Shown here: piece by piece, positions 24,213-33,482 of the stretch
How positions within the stretch are numbered: position 1 is the stretch's first letter
Layout of the letters: each line of letters begins with the position of its first letter
Assembly: GCA_017472735.1 (NCBI GenBank)
Contig: JAFUOD010000008.1
Location: 62,001 to 126,000 of the forward strand
Direction: 5' to 3'
From: Oscillospiraceae bacterium
Lineage (GTDB): Bacteria; Bacillota; Clostridia; Oscillospirales; Ruminococcaceae
Length of the DNA stretch: 64,000 bases
Program-made: the position numbers and the translations under genes
Notes under the pieces: model-generated
Told to the model about the DNA's origin: nothing
The model's input: only the letters and a program-made list of their open reading frames with translations
Databases searched by the model: none

Positions 24213-25406
24213 TCAATCGCTAATGCCTTCGGTTTTGCAAATTCTCTCCCACAAGGGGCTCATTGCTCTCAGCTTTGCAACAACAGTGTTTACCTTTTCA
24301 ATAATATAATCAACGTCTTCTTCCGTTGTGTCTTCATTAATTGTAAGTCTTAACGAGCCGTGTGCCGTAGCATGAGGAAGTCCGATAGCAAGCAAAACGT
24401 GCGATGGGTCTAAAGAACCCGATGTGCAAGCCGAACCGCTGGATGCGCAAATCCCCTCAAGGTCAAGCGATAAAAGCAAGCTCTCACCCTCAATACCTCT
24501 GAACGAGATGTTAACATTGCCGCAAAGACGTTTTTTTGCATCGCCGTTAAGTCTTGTCTCTTTAATTTTTAAGAGGTTTTCAATCAGCTTATCACGCATT
24601 ACGCTTATTTTAGCCTGCTTGCCGGCAATGTCGCGGCAAGCTTCCTCCATTGCAACGCCAAGTGCAACAATCGAGGGAACATTTTCGGTACCTGCACGCT
24701 TCGTTCTTTCCTGTGCGCCGCCGTGAATAAGGTTGGGCAAGCCGATACCTGTTCTTACAAACAATGCGCCCACGCCCTTTGGCGCATGAATCTTATGGCC
24801 CGAAAGAGAAAGCATATCAATGTTCATGTCCGAAACGTCAATCTCAACATTGCCTATAGCCTGCACAGCGTCGGTATGGAACCATACCTTTCTTTCACGG
24901 CATATAGCGCCAATCTCTTTAATAGGCTGAATAGTGCCTATCTCGTTGTTTGCAAACATAATTGTTACAAGCGCTGTGTCCTCGCGGATAGCGTTCTTAA
25001 CATCCTCGGGGTTAACTAAGCCAAACTCGTCAACGGGAATGTAAGTTACTTCAAAGCCGTTTTTTGCAAGGTGATCAACCGTGTGCAAAACAGCATGATG
25101 TTCAAAGTTCGAGGTGATAATGTGCTTTTTGCCCTTCTTAGCCTGCACCTCTGCCGCCGATTTGATAGCCCAGTTGTCAGCTTCAGAACCGCCGCTGGTA
25201 AAATATATCTCGCCCGACTTTGCATTGATTGCATTTGCAACCTGCTGTCTTGCTTTCATAACAGCCCTTGCCGAATTCATACCAAGCGAATAAATGCTCG
25301 AAGCATTTCCGTAGATCTCGGTGAAATAGGGAAGTGCTGCTTCTAAAGCTGCCTTTGAAACCTTTGTCGTTGCTGCATTATCAGCATAAACAAAACGCTT
25401 TTCCAT
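24213..25406 (-). CDS. iscS: Cysteine desulfurase (IscS/NifS)
   Basis: A 397-residue PLP enzyme that removes sulfur from cysteine as a persulfide for IscU and Mnm[13 protein letters not shown] opens the fold, the PLP lysine is in [12 protein letters not shown], and the catalytic cysteine is in [17 protein letters not shown]. The start at 25406 is an ATG with AAAGGA upstream; an in-frame TTG nine bases earlier is too close to that site. First gene of the iscS-iscU-mnmA group, 45 bases after rnhA on the same strand. No IscR regulator gene is present. Confidence 0.95.
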   Translation of the reverse strand: MEKRFVYADNAATTKVSKAALEAALPYFTEIYGNASSIYSLGMNSARAVMKARQQVANAINAKSGEIYFTSGGSEADNWAIKSAAEVQAKKGKKHIITSNFEHHAVLHTVDHLAKNGFEVTYIPVDEFGLVNPEDVKNAIREDTALVTIMFANNEIGTIQPIKEIGAICRERKVWFHTDAVQAIGNVEIDVSDMNIDMLSLSGHKIHAPKGVGALFVRTGIGLPNLIHGGAQERTKRAGTENVPSIVALGVAMEEACRDIAGKQAKISVMRDKLIENLLKIKETRLNGDAKKRLCGNVNISFRGIEGESLLLSLDLEGICASSGSACTSGSLDPSHVLLAIGLPHATAHGSLRLTINEDTTEEDVDYIIEKVNTVVAKLRAMSPLWERICKTEGISD

Positions 25407-25451
25407 TTCAATCAACTTCCTTTCAAAGTCCTATATATGTGAATGAATTTT

Positions 25452-25895
25452 TTAACCTTGTTTTAATGCCCTGTAAGCCGAAACCGCAAGCTCGTCGCAT
25501 CGCTCGTTTTCCGGGTGTCCTGCATGCCCCTTTACCCACACGAATTTAACTCGGTGTGTATCCAAAAGCAAAAGCAGTTCTTCCCACAGCTCACGGTTCA
25601 AAGCAGGCTTCTTGTCCGACTTTATCCAGCCGTTTCTTTGCCAACTTTTTGCCCAGCCTTTTTCAATGCCGTCCACAACATATTTCGAGTCGGTCGTTAA
25701 AATAACCTCACATGGCTCTTTTAATGCTTTAAGCCCCATAATAACAGCTGTAAGCTCCATCTTGTTGTTTGTGGTCATTTCACTTGCCCCCGAAAGCTCT
25801 TTGCAGGCACTGCCATATTTCAAAACAACGCCCCAACCGCCTGCCCCGGGATTGCCCGAACATGCCCCATCGGTGTAGATATAAACTGTTTTCAT
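25452..25895 (-). CDS. rnhA: Ribonuclease HI
   Basis: A 147-residue endonuclease that cuts RNA in RNA-DNA hybrids. The acidic active site is complete: D9 ([11 protein letters not shown]), E47 (NNKMELTAV), D69 (TTDSKYV) and the late Asp in NERCDELA, with the catalytic His in WVKGHAGH. Length is typical. The ATG has GAGGAA before it. It may be co-transcribed with iscS. Confidence 0.96.
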   Translation of the reverse strand: MKTVYIYTDGACSGNPGAGGWGVVLKYGSACKELSGASEMTTNNKMELTAVIMGLKALKEPCEVILTTDSKYVVDGIEKGWAKSWQRNGWIKSDKKPALNRELWEELLLLLDTHRVKFVWVKGHAGHPENERCDELAVSAYRALKQG

Positions 25896-26038
25896 TATTA
25901 TTCCTCAAGATATCATATTTCAACACAATATTATACCTCAAAATAATAAATAAATCAATCACTTGTACGCAATATTTTTGCGTTTTGTGTCAATCGAGGC
26001 ACTGCTTCGCCATAGCCACACGTTTTACTTACATATAA

Positions 26039-26119
26039 CCGAAGTATTTCAAACAGCCTTCTCACCAACGCTCGCACCGAATTCCACAGCGGCTTCGCCG
26101 CGCGAAATCCGACGCTCGC
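26039..26119. repeat. 81-bp intergenic repeat, copy 1
   Basis: Starts CCGAAGTATTTCAAACAGCC, then ACGCTCGCACC, a small TTC-loop hairpin (CGGC/GCCG) and GACGCTCGC. A copy at 31267-31348 has the same blocks at the same spacing. The rest of the 374-base gap 25896-26269 is AT-rich, apart from a GCTTCGCCG-type stretch and the promoter at 26208. Confidence 0.7.
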
Positions 26120-26207
26120 TAATCGGTGGGTACGTCTCCACGCCTATCAAGTTAGCCTTCGCTAACCCAAATATACACCTTTGTTATAAAATTGTCAATA
26201 AATATGT

Positions 26208-26236
26208 TTGACATATTTCCATTCAGCAAATATAAT
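26208..26236 (+). promoter_or_regulatory. Promoter of the serine hydrolase gene
   Basis: Perfect TTGACA-17-TATAAT, 34 bases before the chosen ATG. Confidence 0.8.
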
Positions 26237-26269
26237 GAATTTATAACTATTGCCGAAAGGATGATTGCC

Positions 26270-27439
26270 ATGACTGACATAAAAAAGATAATGCAGCACG
26301 AGATCGAAAATCAAAAGTTTACCTCGGGTGTTAACCTGCTTGTTTTAGTTAACGGTAAAGAGGCTATTTACGAGGAATACGGCTATCGTGATGCCGAAAA
26401 CAAAATACCTTTCTCGCGTGATACCATAACAAGACTCTATTCCATGAGCAAGCCCATAACCGCGGTCGCCGCAATGATTCTGGCAGACAGGGGAATGCTT
26501 GACCTTGGCGATTGCCTGTGCTGGACAATGCCCGGCTTTTCCGAGGCTTATTATAACACCGACGGCACCCGTATTAAGGCGACCCAGCAAATCACTGTTA
26601 AAGACCTTCTTAACATGACATCGGGTATACCTTACCCGGGCAACACTCCTTCATCTCAGCAGGTAGGAGGGGTATTCTGGGAGCTTAACGAGCGCCTTCA
26701 CACCGATAACCCCATGACTACTGCCGAATTTGCGCGCAGGATCGGTGCGTGTGACCTTAGCTTTAACCCGGGCGATAAATTTATGTATGGCGCTTCTGCC
26801 GATGTTCTTGGCGCTTTAATTGAATATAGAAGCTCAATGAAGCTTGGCGAGTTTATGCAAAAAGAGATCTTCGAGCCGCTTGGAATGACCGACACCGGCT
26901 TTTATGTCAAGCCCGAAAGCAAGCACCGCCTTGCCAAGGCTTATAAAACCGATTATGCTAATTGGCGGATCGAACCCGTTTTCACCGAACACCTCGGTGT
27001 GCCTGTTACCGATACTCCTCCCGCATTTGAATCGGGCGGTGCAGGTCTTTACTCAACCTTAGACGACTATGCAAAATTTGCAACCATGCTTTTAAACGGC
27101 GGCGAGCTTAACGGCAAACGAATCCTTTCCAAAAACGCAGTAAAATACCTCACCTCGCCGTCTCTAATGCCGTGGCAGGCCGAATCGCTTTCAAAAGATT
27201 GGCGCTCGCTCTCGGGTTACAGTTACGGTAACTTAATGCGAAACTTGATCAACCCCGGTCAGGCTTATATTTTAAGTGAGGAGGGCGAATACGGATGGGA
27301 CGGCTGGCTTGGCTGTTATTTTGCTAATTATCCCAAAAGCAAAATGACAATTTTAATGACTATGCAGCGTGTTGACAGCGGCACAACAGCCCTCACCCGA
27401 AAGGTTATCAACGCAGTTCGCAACGAGTTGATTAAATAG
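26270..27439 (+). CDS. Serine hydrolase, beta-lactamase class C/EstB family
   Basis: A 389-residue alpha/beta serine hydrolase. The catalytic SxxK is LYSMSKPITAVAAM, a Tyr motif is in FMYGASADVLGALIEY, and the C-terminal part has DGWLGCYFANYP before the last strand. It lacks an obvious signal peptide, which favours an intracellular esterase over a secreted beta-lactamase. The start at 26270 follows GAAAGGATG at proper distance; upstream in-frame ATGs fall in or near the promoter. Substrate unknown; annotation as an antibiotic beta-lactamase is not supported. Confidence 0.88.
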   Translation: MTDIKKIMQHEIENQKFTSGVNLLVLVNGKEAIYEEYGYRDAENKIPFSRDTITRLYSMSKPITAVAAMILADRGMLDLGDCLCWTMPGFSEAYYNTDGTRIKATQQITVKDLLNMTSGIPYPGNTPSSQQVGGVFWELNERLHTDNPMTTAEFARRIGACDLSFNPGDKFMYGASADVLGALIEYRSSMKLGEFMQKEIFEPLGMTDTGFYVKPESKHRLAKAYKTDYANWRIEPVFTEHLGVPVTDTPPAFESGGAGLYSTLDDYAKFATMLLNGGELNGKRILSKNAVKYLTSPSLMPWQAESLSKDWRSLSGYSYGNLMRNLINPGQAYILSEEGEYGWDGWLGCYFANYPKSKMTILMTMQRVDSGTTALTRKVINAVRNELIK

Positions 27440-27444
27440 TCTTT

Positions 27445-27473
27445 ACAGGGCAGGTTTCCTGCTCTGTTTTTTA
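27445..27473 (+). terminator. Terminator of the serine hydrolase gene
   Basis: ACAGGGCAGG and CCTGCTCTGT pair over TTT and run into TTTTTT. Confidence 0.85.
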
Positions 27474-27515
27474 TAAAAATATTGTGAAAAAGTAATGAAA
27501 AATTACTTGAATTAA

Positions 27516-27543
27516 TTGACTCTCACGCTGTTAGTGGTATAAT
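27516..27543 (+). promoter_or_regulatory. Promoter of the Cthe_2159-type gene
   Basis: TTGACT, 16 bases, TATAAT, about 50 bases before the ATG. Confidence 0.7.
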
Positions 27544-27594
27544 TATTTCATTAGATAAAAAGTTACCCTTTAAAAATTTAAGGAGGTATATAAT

Positions 27595-29523
27595 ATGGCA
27601 AAAACATTTGGAAAGAAAAAGAATAACGGCTTAAAAACCCTTGTGGCAATTCTTGCAGTTTTGGCACTTGTTGCTGTTTTGGCTTTGTTTGTAATACTCC
27701 AGCCCGATACTTCGGGAGGGGACAAGGTTGGCGACGGTGTGATTAACAGCACAAACGGCTCATCTAATATGCAGATAATTTCAGAATCCGACCTGCCGGA
27801 CGCTACGGCACCGGTTGAAAAAACCAACGAAACAGGCGATACGGAGATTATTTTAAACGGCAGCGATGTTACCGTTAACGGCGGAGGAGCCGAGTTTGAC
27901 GGCAAAACGATCATGATAGACCGCCCGGGTACTTATATGTTAAGCGGCACTCTTAACGACGGCAGAATCTTAGTCCGTGCTCAGGGCGAGGATGTCGTGC
28001 TCATCTTAAACGGTGTTAATATAACCTGCTCCGATTCCGCACCGCTTTATGTTTATAAAGCCGCTTCCGTAACCCTTGTTTTAAACGGCGATACCGAAAA
28101 CGTATTTACCGACGGTAATTCATATAATTACGGCTTAGAGTATTGTACTGAGATTGAGGGCGACCCCGATGCCTGCATTTACAGCAAAGCTGACCTTATT
28201 ATAAGAGGCACAGGCAAATTGACAGTTAACGCTAACTTTAATAACGGCATTACTGCAAAGGATACCTTGAAAATTATAAACACCAATGTTAGTGTTACAG
28301 CTAAAGATAACGGCATTAACGGCAAAGATAATTTGACTGTACAGAACTCTACCGTAAACATTGCCGCAGGCGGCGACGGACTCCGTTCCACTCAGGATAC
28401 AGACTCCACACTCGGCTGGGCAGATTTAATTGATTCTAATATCTATATCAGCTCTGCCGGCGACGGTATTCAGACTGAAACCGCTGTCAGCGTAACCAAC
28501 TGCTCAATCAGCATTAAAACAGGCAACGGAAGCGATAGCTCGGTTACCGACGGCACAAGCTGCAAGGGTATTAAGTGCAACCAGGGCTATGCAGTTGTTC
28601 ACAGCGGCAACCTCTTGTTTGATACCCAAGATGATGCTTTTAACATCGTCGGCGATTTGACCGTTAACGGCGGCACATTAAACATTGCAACAGGCGATGA
28701 TGCCTTGCACTCTGATGCTAACCTTTATATTAACGACGGTATGATAGTTGTTACTACCTGCAACGAAGGTTTAGAAGCCATGGTTGTTGAGGTTAACGGC
28801 GGCAACACCTACATCACTGCCAAGGATGACGGCATTAACACCGCAGGCGGTGCAGGCGAACAGGGCTTCGACGGCATGATGAACCCCATGGCATCATCAA
28901 GTGATAACTATGTTAGAGTTTCCGGCGGCTACACAGTAATAAATGCTCAGGGCGACGGTGTCGACTCGAACGGCAGCATTTACATGACCGATGGCACACT
29001 TATTGTTAACGGTCCTACCTCGGGCGGCGATGGCGCTATCGACTACGGAGGAGACTTCTATCTCGACGGTGGCATGCTTGTGGCTGCAGGCTCGGCAATG
29101 ATGGCACAGGCACCCGATAACCCCACTCAGTATACCCTTGCCGCAAACCTCGATAAAACAATAGGAGCAGGCACCTGTATTTCTATCGAAGGCGGGGGCG
29201 AAAGCTTCGTATTCTGCGTAAGCAAGGACGTTCAGAACATAGTGTTCAGTTCTCCCATGCTTAAGGCAGGTACCGAATATACCATTTCTTACGGCGGCAA
29301 ATACTCGGGCGGAACTGTTACCGACGGCGTTTGCGAAGACGGTAAATATTCGGGCGGCGATGAGCTTTCTAAGGTAACTATTCAGGATTACCTTACAACT
29401 TACGGCAGCATCGGCATCGGCGGCTCTCGCGGAGGTCAGATGTTCGGCAATCCGGGCGGCTTCGGCGGCATGGGCGGCGAAGGCAAGCAGCCCCCTCACG
29501 GCGGCTTCGGCGGAGGACGCTAA
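27595..29523 (+). CDS. Cthe_2159-like carbohydrate-binding beta-helix protein
   Basis: A 642-residue surface protein. An N-terminal membrane anchor (about residues 12-35) follows a lysine-rich start (FGKKKNNGLK). From ~80 to ~550 the chain is a repeating right-handed beta-helix: PGTYMLSGTLNDGRILV, DVVLILNGVNIT, and many turns of the NNGI.AKDTL / GDGI.T type, matching the Cthe_2159 (PF14262) pectin-binding family. The last ~30 residues are glycine-rich (GGFGGMGGEGKQPP...). The gene has AAGGAGG and its own promoter and terminator. In related species these genes often accompany CotH-like genes; one is 2 kb away on the other strand. Function as polysaccharide binder is inferred from family. Confidence 0.87.
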   Translation: MAKTFGKKKNNGLKTLVAILAVLALVAVLALFVILQPDTSGGDKVGDGVINSTNGSSNMQIISESDLPDATAPVEKTNETGDTEIILNGSDVTVNGGGAEFDGKTIMIDRPGTYMLSGTLNDGRILVRAQGEDVVLILNGVNITCSDSAPLYVYKAASVTLVLNGDTENVFTDGNSYNYGLEYCTEIEGDPDACIYSKADLIIRGTGKLTVNANFNNGITAKDTLKIINTNVSVTAKDNGINGKDNLTVQNSTVNIAAGGDGLRSTQDTDSTLGWADLIDSNIYISSAGDGIQTETAVSVTNCSISIKTGNGSDSSVTDGTSCKGIKCNQGYAVVHSGNLLFDTQDDAFNIVGDLTVNGGTLNIATGDDALHSDANLYINDGMIVVTTCNEGLEAMVVEVNGGNTYITAKDDGINTAGGAGEQGFDGMMNPMASSSDNYVRVSGGYTVINAQGDGVDSNGSIYMTDGTLIVNGPTSGGDGAIDYGGDFYLDGGMLVAAGSAMMAQAPDNPTQYTLAANLDKTIGAGTCISIEGGGESFVFCVSKDVQNIVFSSPMLKAGTEYTISYGGKYSGGTVTDGVCEDGKYSGGDELSKVTIQDYLTTYGSIGIGGSRGGQMFGNPGGFGGMGGEGKQPPHGGFGGGR

Positions 29524-29618
29524 CCCCGGCGACTTGTTGCCGACTCACTCAGCTTCGCCGTGTGAGCTGCGCCAACAAACCGCTTGATCGGCTACACTTG
29601 CTAAATAATGTTTTTTAA

Positions 29619-29653
29619 GCATCTGCAAATTAACCCTTTGCAGATGCTTTTTT
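29619..29653 (+). terminator. Terminator of the Cthe_2159-type gene
   Basis: A perfect 11-bp stem, GCATCTGCAAA / TTTGCAGATGC, is followed by TTTTTTA. The 95 bases between stop codon and stem contain unexplained GC-rich sequence with a GCTTCGCCG stretch. Confidence 0.88.
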
Positions 29654-29716
29654 ATGGTTGCACAAATTCATGAAATATGCTAAAATTAATTCAATATTTT
29701 AATCGGAGGACTGTAT

Positions 29717-30004
29717 ATGGCAGAACGTGCAATAATGACAGCTATAAACGAAAACGGCGATATCATCGACTGCGATGTTTTGTTCACTTTTAAAAACACT
29801 GCAACAAATAAGTGCTACATCGTTTATACCGAAAATACCGAGGACGAAAACGGCGATACCGAAGTGTTTGCCGCAATTTTCGACCCCGATGACAAGACGC
29901 TCCAGCTTCATCCCATCGAGACCGATGAAGAATGGGCACTTTTAGAATCAAAACTGCGTGAATATGAAAGAACAAAAGAACTTGACGACAAGAAAGGCGA
30001 GTGA
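29717..30004 (+). CDS. DUF1292 protein
   Basis: A 95-residue acidic protein of the Firmicutes-wide DUF1292 family (ITDENGEEVEFEVL type); here IINENGDIIDCDVLFTF-like wording followed by CYIVYTENTEDENGDTEVFAAIFDP and EWALLESKLREYE. Function is unknown; family members usually sit next to Holliday-junction resolvase genes, but here the neighbour is a GH8 xylanase beginning six bases later. The start has CGGAGGA upstream; a TTGCAC-17-TAAAAT promoter precedes it. Confidence 0.85.
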   Translation: MAERAIMTAINENGDIIDCDVLFTFKNTATNKCYIVYTENTEDENGDTEVFAAIFDPDDKTLQLHPIETDEEWALLESKLREYERTKELDDKKGE

Positions 30005-30009
30005 CACCA

Positions 30010-31170
30010 ATGAATAAAGAATACCGCAATATTTTGGGCGAAATGGGCATGACCGATGCTCAAATCAAGACTTGGATAGATAACACCTTTAACACCATGT
30101 TCCACGGGGCAGAGGATGTAAGGATCTATCACGAAGCAGGCGCAGATATGGGCTACATGGTCGATACCGGCAATATTGATGCAAGAACCGAAGGCATGTC
30201 ATATGGCATGATGATGTGCGTTCAGCTCGATAAGAAAGAAGAATTCGACCGCATCTGGAAATGGTCATATACATACATGTACACTCACGAGGGTGAGCAC
30301 GGCGGCTACTTCGCATGGTCCTGCGCTTTAGACGGCAGACACAATGCCGACGGACCTGCACCCGACGGCGAAGAGTTCTTTGCAATGGCACTCTTCTTCG
30401 CTTCTCACCGCTGGGGCGACGGTGAAGGTATCTTTAACTACTCCAAAATGGCTCGTCAGATTCTGCACGATTGTCTCCACCGTGGCGGTGAGGGTGAACA
30501 CATCGGCAGAACCATGTGGGATTTGGATAACAAGCTCATCCGCTTTGTTCCCGGTGTCGATTTTTCTGACCCTTCTTACCACCTTATGCACTTCTACGAT
30601 CTGTTTGCTCTTTGGGCAGATGAATGTGACCGTCAGTTCTGGGCAGATGCCGCTAAGGCTTCCCGCAAGTATCTTCACACGGCATGCCACCCTAAAACGG
30701 GCCTTTGCTCTGACTATGCACATTTCGATGGTTCGCCCGTTGCAGGCGTTCCGTGGGGACGCGGAAAGAGAAGGATCGACCGCTTTTATTCTGACTCATA
30801 CAGAACCGCCGCAAACATCGGTCTCGATTGGTCGTGGAACGGCGTTGATAGCTGGCAGTGTGAAAACAATGCCAAGCTTCAAAAGTTCTTTAAAGATAAC
30901 GAGGAGCAGGGCTTGAAATATGCACCCCGTATCGACGGCGAATTTACTGAGGAAGAAGTTATGCACCCAACAGGCCTAATTGCCACCAATGCTGCCGCTT
31001 CCTTGGCATCGTGGACAGCAGATGCCGACGAAGAGACCGTTAATAACGCAAAATATTGGGTGAAGAAGTTTATGGAGACTCCGCTTCGTGAAGGCAAGCG
31101 CAGATATTATGATAACTGCCTCTATCTCTTTGCACTCTTAGCTTTAAGCGGAAACTACAGAATTTACTAA
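30010..31170 (+). CDS. GH8 reducing-end xylose-releasing exo-oligoxylanase (Rex type)
   Basis: A 386-residue cytoplasmic GH8 enzyme with no signal peptide. It removes xylose from the reducing end of short xylooligosaccharides. The catalytic acid lies in DARTEGMSYGMMM (E61), and the family signatures YFAWSCALDG, DGEEFFAMALFFASHRWG and FYSDSYRTAANIGLDW are present. Absence of a secretion signal and of a carbohydrate-binding module fits Rex rather than a secreted endoxylanase. The ATG at 30010 is preferred; a GTG at 30001 overlapping the DUF1292 gene is possible. Confidence 0.9.
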   Translation: MNKEYRNILGEMGMTDAQIKTWIDNTFNTMFHGAEDVRIYHEAGADMGYMVDTGNIDARTEGMSYGMMMCVQLDKKEEFDRIWKWSYTYMYTHEGEHGGYFAWSCALDGRHNADGPAPDGEEFFAMALFFASHRWGDGEGIFNYSKMARQILHDCLHRGGEGEHIGRTMWDLDNKLIRFVPGVDFSDPSYHLMHFYDLFALWADECDRQFWADAAKASRKYLHTACHPKTGLCSDYAHFDGSPVAGVPWGRGKRRIDRFYSDSYRTAANIGLDWSWNGVDSWQCENNAKLQKFFKDNEEQGLKYAPRIDGEFTEEEVMHPTGLIATNAAASLASWTADADEETVNNAKYWVKKFMETPLREGKRRYYDNCLYLFALLALSGNYRIY

Positions 31171-31266
31171 CAATCGGCGGTCTTACTTATTTCACAGCTT
31201 CACTGCCCGCCCCGCCGATGCAAATATTTCTTGCGGTTTTCCAAACCGCATTTTGCTCACGCAAAA

Positions 31267-31348
31267 CCGAAATATTTCAAACAACCCTTGCGCTCACGCT
31301 CGCACCTGCAACACTCTGTCCTTCGGACAGGCGTTCGCAGACGCTCGC
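31267..31348. repeat. 81-bp intergenic repeat, copy 2
   Basis: CCGAAATATTTCAAACAACC (18 of 20 identical to copy 1), ACGCTCGCACC (identical), a TTC-loop hairpin CTGTCC/GGACAG, and GACGCTCGC (identical), at the same spacing as 26039-26119. It lies in the 336-base gap between the convergent GH8 and CotH genes. Confidence 0.7.
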
Positions 31349-31360
31349 ATATAACAAAAC

Positions 31361-31395
31361 AACGGACATCGCACTAAGCGGTGTCCGTTATCTTT
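31361..31395 (+). terminator. Terminator-like hairpin after GH8
   Basis: AACGGACATCGC and GCGGTGTCCGTT pair over ACTAA and are followed by ATCTTTATGTT. Confidence 0.7.
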
Positions 31396-31477
31396 ATGTT
31401 ATAAATAACAAATATCATAGTTTATACTTACCATATTCGAAGTGGGCAAGAAATTTTGCGCAGCAAAATTTGCTTGT

Positions 31478-31507
31478 ATAGTTAAATCAGTTTACTGATT
31501 TAACTAT
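31478..31507 (-). terminator. Terminator of the CotH-like gene
   Basis: A perfect 13-bp stem, ATAGTTAAATCAG / CTGATTTAACTAT, abuts the stop codon. A second perfect 9-bp palindrome, AAATTTTGC / GCAAAATTT (about 31451-31471), follows in the direction of transcription. Confidence 0.65.
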
Positions 31508-33267
31508 TAACCCCAGATCTCGTTCAAATACTCCAATCTCTCGTAAACCCAGTCGAGGTTTGCCAAAGCACGTCTTGTGCGGCTCTCGCCGTCATAATTA
31601 AAGTCGATTTTGTTGTTTGTCACCAGCTCATAGCACTCGTCAACTGTGGCTTTTATCTCAGGGTACTTCTCACGCCACTTTTCTTTTACAAGGTCTTGGA
31701 ACCAATCAGCCGAGTAGAACAATATCAGCCAAGGGTTCGATCTATCGCCCCAGTTGTCAACAAAATAATCATCCTTAAACGCTGCAGCATAAAGCCCGCC
31801 GTCAGCGTCCGAGCTGTAGTCTGTATATCCCCAGTCGAAATCCCATGGCGCCACACAGGTTAAAACAGGATATGTAGGGTGTTCACCAAAGTCAACCGCA
31901 AAGAAGAAGCTTCCGCCGCCTAGGTCTTGGTCATTGCATATCTCAAATACCATATACATATCCAACACCGATTGTATATCAATAACCTGACTGATGCAGT
32001 CATAAGCGCTTGCAAATTCCTCCTGCGCTAAAACAAGGTTAAAGTTTTCATCCACCTTGTAATATTCGCCGTATTTTATCGCTCTCATCGGAATTTCCCA
32101 GCAGACTTCCATATATCTTTCAATATATTTAAGCTGTTCATCGCTGTAAAGGTCGTTTTTAACCGAGTAGTGATATTTTCTGGGCACTCTTGTCTCGCCG
32201 TAAACGTCGGTAATTTCTTCTTTGTTAAAGTTCAGCCAGAACCACCGGTCCTCGCTGGTTGCATAGTTATCAAGCTCTACCAAATAGCCGATGTCAGTAC
32301 CGGTATATCCTTCGTCAGCTTCGTTTAGGTCAACACGGTTAGGGTTAGCCTGTGTCTGCTCGCACAAAACGTAAATGCCCTTGTATTCCTCGTTAACATA
32401 AACCTGAACAAACTGTGCATCTGTTACATAATAATCACCGTCATTAACGGTTCTTGCAATGTCATAAGCAAGGTAGTCTCTTATACCTGTCGAGAATGTT
32501 CTTAAAAGCACCCACGATTTGCATCTTGCACCGTCGTTAAGCCCCAAAACCGACTGCTTTTCGGTAAATTTAATTCTGTAAGGCGCACCCTCCTTCAAAA
32601 TCTGACTTACGTTGCCGTAGTGTGCGCTTGCGTTTCCTCTTACTCTTATTCCTGCCGAGGTCGCATCCATCACATATTTTTCTTCGCAGTTGAATATTTC
32701 AACCAAGCAGTTTAAATATTCTTCTCTCGAAACAATGTTTTGCTCGTCCTCTGTTGAAATATGAACGATAGGGAACTCATGCTCCTGTGATATTTCAGCG
32801 TAATAGCTTTCACGGTCGCTTCTTGAAAGCCCGAACATCTCATAAAGCTCATCGGGGTCTTCGGTGTTAAACTCAATGTCCTGCTTATAGTCATCAACAA
32901 TTTCGCCCTCGGGGTTGGTAACGGCCGGCGTAGTTGAAGGCAGTTCAACCTTACTTGTCTCCGAGGTCTGTGCAGGTGTTGTTTCTTCATCGCTTGCAAG
33001 CGTTTGCGAGGTCTCACTTGTTTCACTCTCGCTCGAGGTCGGCGCAGGTGTGGCCGTCGTCACCTCGGGTGTGGTGGTCGTTATAATGTTCGAGGGTATG
33101 TTCGGGTCTTCGGTAGTTGTAACCTCGGGCTCGCTCGATGAAACAGGTGTAGTCTGAGAGCCTGTTTCCACATCATCCTTGTTGCCTTCTATCTGTGCGC
33201 ACGAGCATAGCATGCTTGCCGCTAAAACAGCCGCAATCGCAAATGCGGACAATTTTTTAATATTCAC
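31507..33267 (-). CDS. CotH-kinase-family lipoprotein
   Basis: A 586-residue exported lipoprotein. The signal peptide (KKLSAFAIAAVLAASMLCSC) ends in a lipobox cysteine; a ~90-residue Ser/Thr/Glu/Pro-rich linker spaces the domain from the membrane. The CotH fold spans ~165-580: RGNASAHYGN, PYRIKFTEKQ, KSWVLLRTF, YVNEEYKGIYVLCEQ, and the late APWDFDWGY metal/catalytic motif. Spore-coat CotH is a protein kinase; in fibre degraders this family is common in cell-surface or cellulosomal proteins. No dockerin is visible. A GTG start is preceded by AGGAGG. The true substrate is unknown. Confidence 0.88.
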   Translation of the reverse strand: MNIKKLSAFAIAAVLAASMLCSCAQIEGNKDDVETGSQTTPVSSSEPEVTTTEDPNIPSNIITTTTPEVTTATPAPTSSESETSETSQTLASDEETTPAQTSETSKVELPSTTPAVTNPEGEIVDDYKQDIEFNTEDPDELYEMFGLSRSDRESYYAEISQEHEFPIVHISTEDEQNIVSREEYLNCLVEIFNCEEKYVMDATSAGIRVRGNASAHYGNVSQILKEGAPYRIKFTEKQSVLGLNDGARCKSWVLLRTFSTGIRDYLAYDIARTVNDGDYYVTDAQFVQVYVNEEYKGIYVLCEQTQANPNRVDLNEADEGYTGTDIGYLVELDNYATSEDRWFWLNFNKEEITDVYGETRVPRKYHYSVKNDLYSDEQLKYIERYMEVCWEIPMRAIKYGEYYKVDENFNLVLAQEEFASAYDCISQVIDIQSVLDMYMVFEICNDQDLGGGSFFFAVDFGEHPTYPVLTCVAPWDFDWGYTDYSSDADGGLYAAAFKDDYFVDNWGDRSNPWLILFYSADWFQDLVKEKWREKYPEIKATVDECYELVTNNKIDFNYDGESRTRRALANLDWVYERLEYLNEIWG

Positions 33268-33422
33268 TTTTTCGTCCTCCTAAATGACTGATTCATCTAT
33301 AAAACACTGTAAAGCCACGTTGCTTTACGCAAGATTCGTTCCATATCTACATTTTATCACGCTCAAATCCCATTTTCAATAGCTTTGGCGTTACAATTTG
33401 ATTACATATTCATAGTTTCCAT

Positions 33423-33450
33423 TTGACAAAACCCATACATGTATTATAAT
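33423..33450 (+). promoter_or_regulatory. Promoter of the SDR-RluA-TSCPD group
   Basis: TTGACA, 16 bases, TATAAT, about 30 bases before the SDR start codon. Confidence 0.7.
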
Positions 33451-33482
33451 AATACTGTATAACGATTTAGGGAGGCATTGGC

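Noticed and set aside
26270..27439. Antibiotic-resistance beta-lactamase
   Set aside because: The SxxK fold is shared by esterases; there is no signal peptide, so resistance is not supported.
30344..30916. 190-residue frame within the GH8 gene in another frame
   Set aside because: Low-complexity Ser/Thr/Arg composition typical of an out-of-frame translation; the GH8 frame is certain.
31218..31481. Two similar 80-90-residue frames here and at 25963-26211
   Set aside because: Their similarity comes from the 81-bp intergenic repeat; neither has a ribosome binding site, so they are not treated as genes.
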